Shown piece by piece: positions 63,815 through 64,000 of a stretch of 64,000 nucleotides of DNA (the stretch's first letter is position 1; each line of letters starts with the position of its first letter). Origin of the DNA: Lachnospiraceae bacterium (lineage in GTDB: Bacteria; Bacillota; Clostridia; Lachnospirales; Lachnospiraceae). The notes beneath the pieces were generated by a model, which saw only the letters and a program-made list of their open reading frames with translations, made no database searches and had not been told where the DNA came from. Where the stretch lies: NCBI GenBank assembly GCA_031272985.1, contig JAISSU010000023.1, forward strand, positions 42,942-106,941, given 5' to 3'. The translations under genes were made by a program, and so were the position numbers.

Positions 63815-63834
63815 AGCGCTAATTACTTAGCGCT
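63815..63834 (-). terminator. Intrinsic terminator upstream of the Fic-like gene
   Basis: Perfect 8-bp arms AGCGCTAA and TTAGCGCT around a 4-nt loop, followed on the minus strand by TTTTT. It should end a minus-strand transcript entering from the right edge. Confidence 0.75.
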
Positions 63835-64000
63835 AAAACAACTTTTTTAAAGTTAACTAAATATTTACTAATGAAATTGTTATATTTCGAAAACTCCAAT
63901 TAAATGACTCGAAATAATTTCGAAAATATATCGGATTCGGCGCATCCACGCGGGGTTCGGGGCACGCATACCAGAAAAATTCGGTAATGTCGAACACATC
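63835..64000. other. Right-edge stretch without a recognised gene
   Basis: No gene can be supported here. All three minus-strand frames stay open for 30-49 codons from the edge, unusual for AT-rich DNA, but none resembles a known protein. TTCGAAA-containing near-inverted repeats occur at about 63882-63893 and 63917-63930. It could be the 3' untranslated end or tail of a gene outside the window, or part of a dispersed repeat. Confidence 0.3.

Noticed and set aside
1..64000. CRISPR arrays, tRNA/rRNA genes, insertion sequences or prophage
   Set aside because: No regularly spaced repeats, tRNA-like cloverleaf sequences, transposase or phage proteins were recognised on reading.

Overview
The window looks like a chromosomal segment of an anaerobic, low-to-moderate GC Bacillota, most likely class Clostridia. 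Supporting this are a glycine reductase (grd) locus under a glycine riboswitch, two secreted proteins with clostridial hydrophobic-tryptophan (ChW) repeats, a DUF5716/DUF5717-type gene pair, strong AGGAGG ribosome-binding sites and frequent TTG/GTG starts. No rRNA, tRNA, CRISPR array or insertion sequence was recognised. Nearly all genes lie on the minus strand. The exceptions are two LysR regulators (13.7-15.5 kb) and one ChW/serine-hydrolase gene (34.5-36.4 kb).

Region 1 (1-4.2 kb): promoter, single-aptamer glycine riboswitch, terminator, grdX and the start of grdE (cut by the left edge). Then come a ChW-repeat N-acetylmuramoyl-L-alanine amidase and an SdpI-family membrane protein.

Region 2 (4.3-26.7 kb) is the most distinctive part: a catabolic island that reads like plant polyphenol (flavonoid or gallate ester) degradation. 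One operon encodes an Opp-type ABC importer (binding protein, two permeases, two ATPases), an Old-Yellow-Enzyme/FAD/Fe-S reductase and a MATE exporter. It is divergent from a tandem pair of LysR regulators. The second operon encodes a beta-propeller lactonase, a second closely similar reductase, an alpha/beta-hydrolase, a ceramidase-like protein lacking the expected nucleophile, a phloretin/DAPG-hydrolase-like zinc C-C hydrolase, a third LysR, a subtype-B-tannase-like esterase and another esterase. The inferred logic is import, de-esterification and lactone opening, reduction of the conjugated ring system, then C-C cleavage. The substrate is inferred, not shown.

Region 3 (26.7-39.4 kb): three tandem ABC half-exporters (a likely heterodimer plus a homodimer), a DUF234-type AAA ATPase behind twin palindromes, the ChW/class-A-serine-hydrolase fusion, an isochorismatase-type hydrolase, an AAA/PD-(D/E)XK protein and a voltage-gated-type potassium channel.

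Region 4 (39.4-55.5 kb): a polar amino-acid ABC importer that runs directly into purC-purF-purB; a three-gene module of unknown function (actin/Hsp70-fold protein, TPR-like protein, 1102-residue DUF5717-like protein); and carA-carB.

Region 5 (55.6-64 kb): the conserved pyrH-frr-uppS-cdsA-dxr-rseP cluster followed by a membrane-anchored transglutaminase-like protein. uppS has no standard start codon before its conserved N-terminus and may use AUU. Upstream of pyrH is a Fic-fold protein whose catalytic histidine is a tyrosine. The right edge holds a terminator and no recognisable gene.
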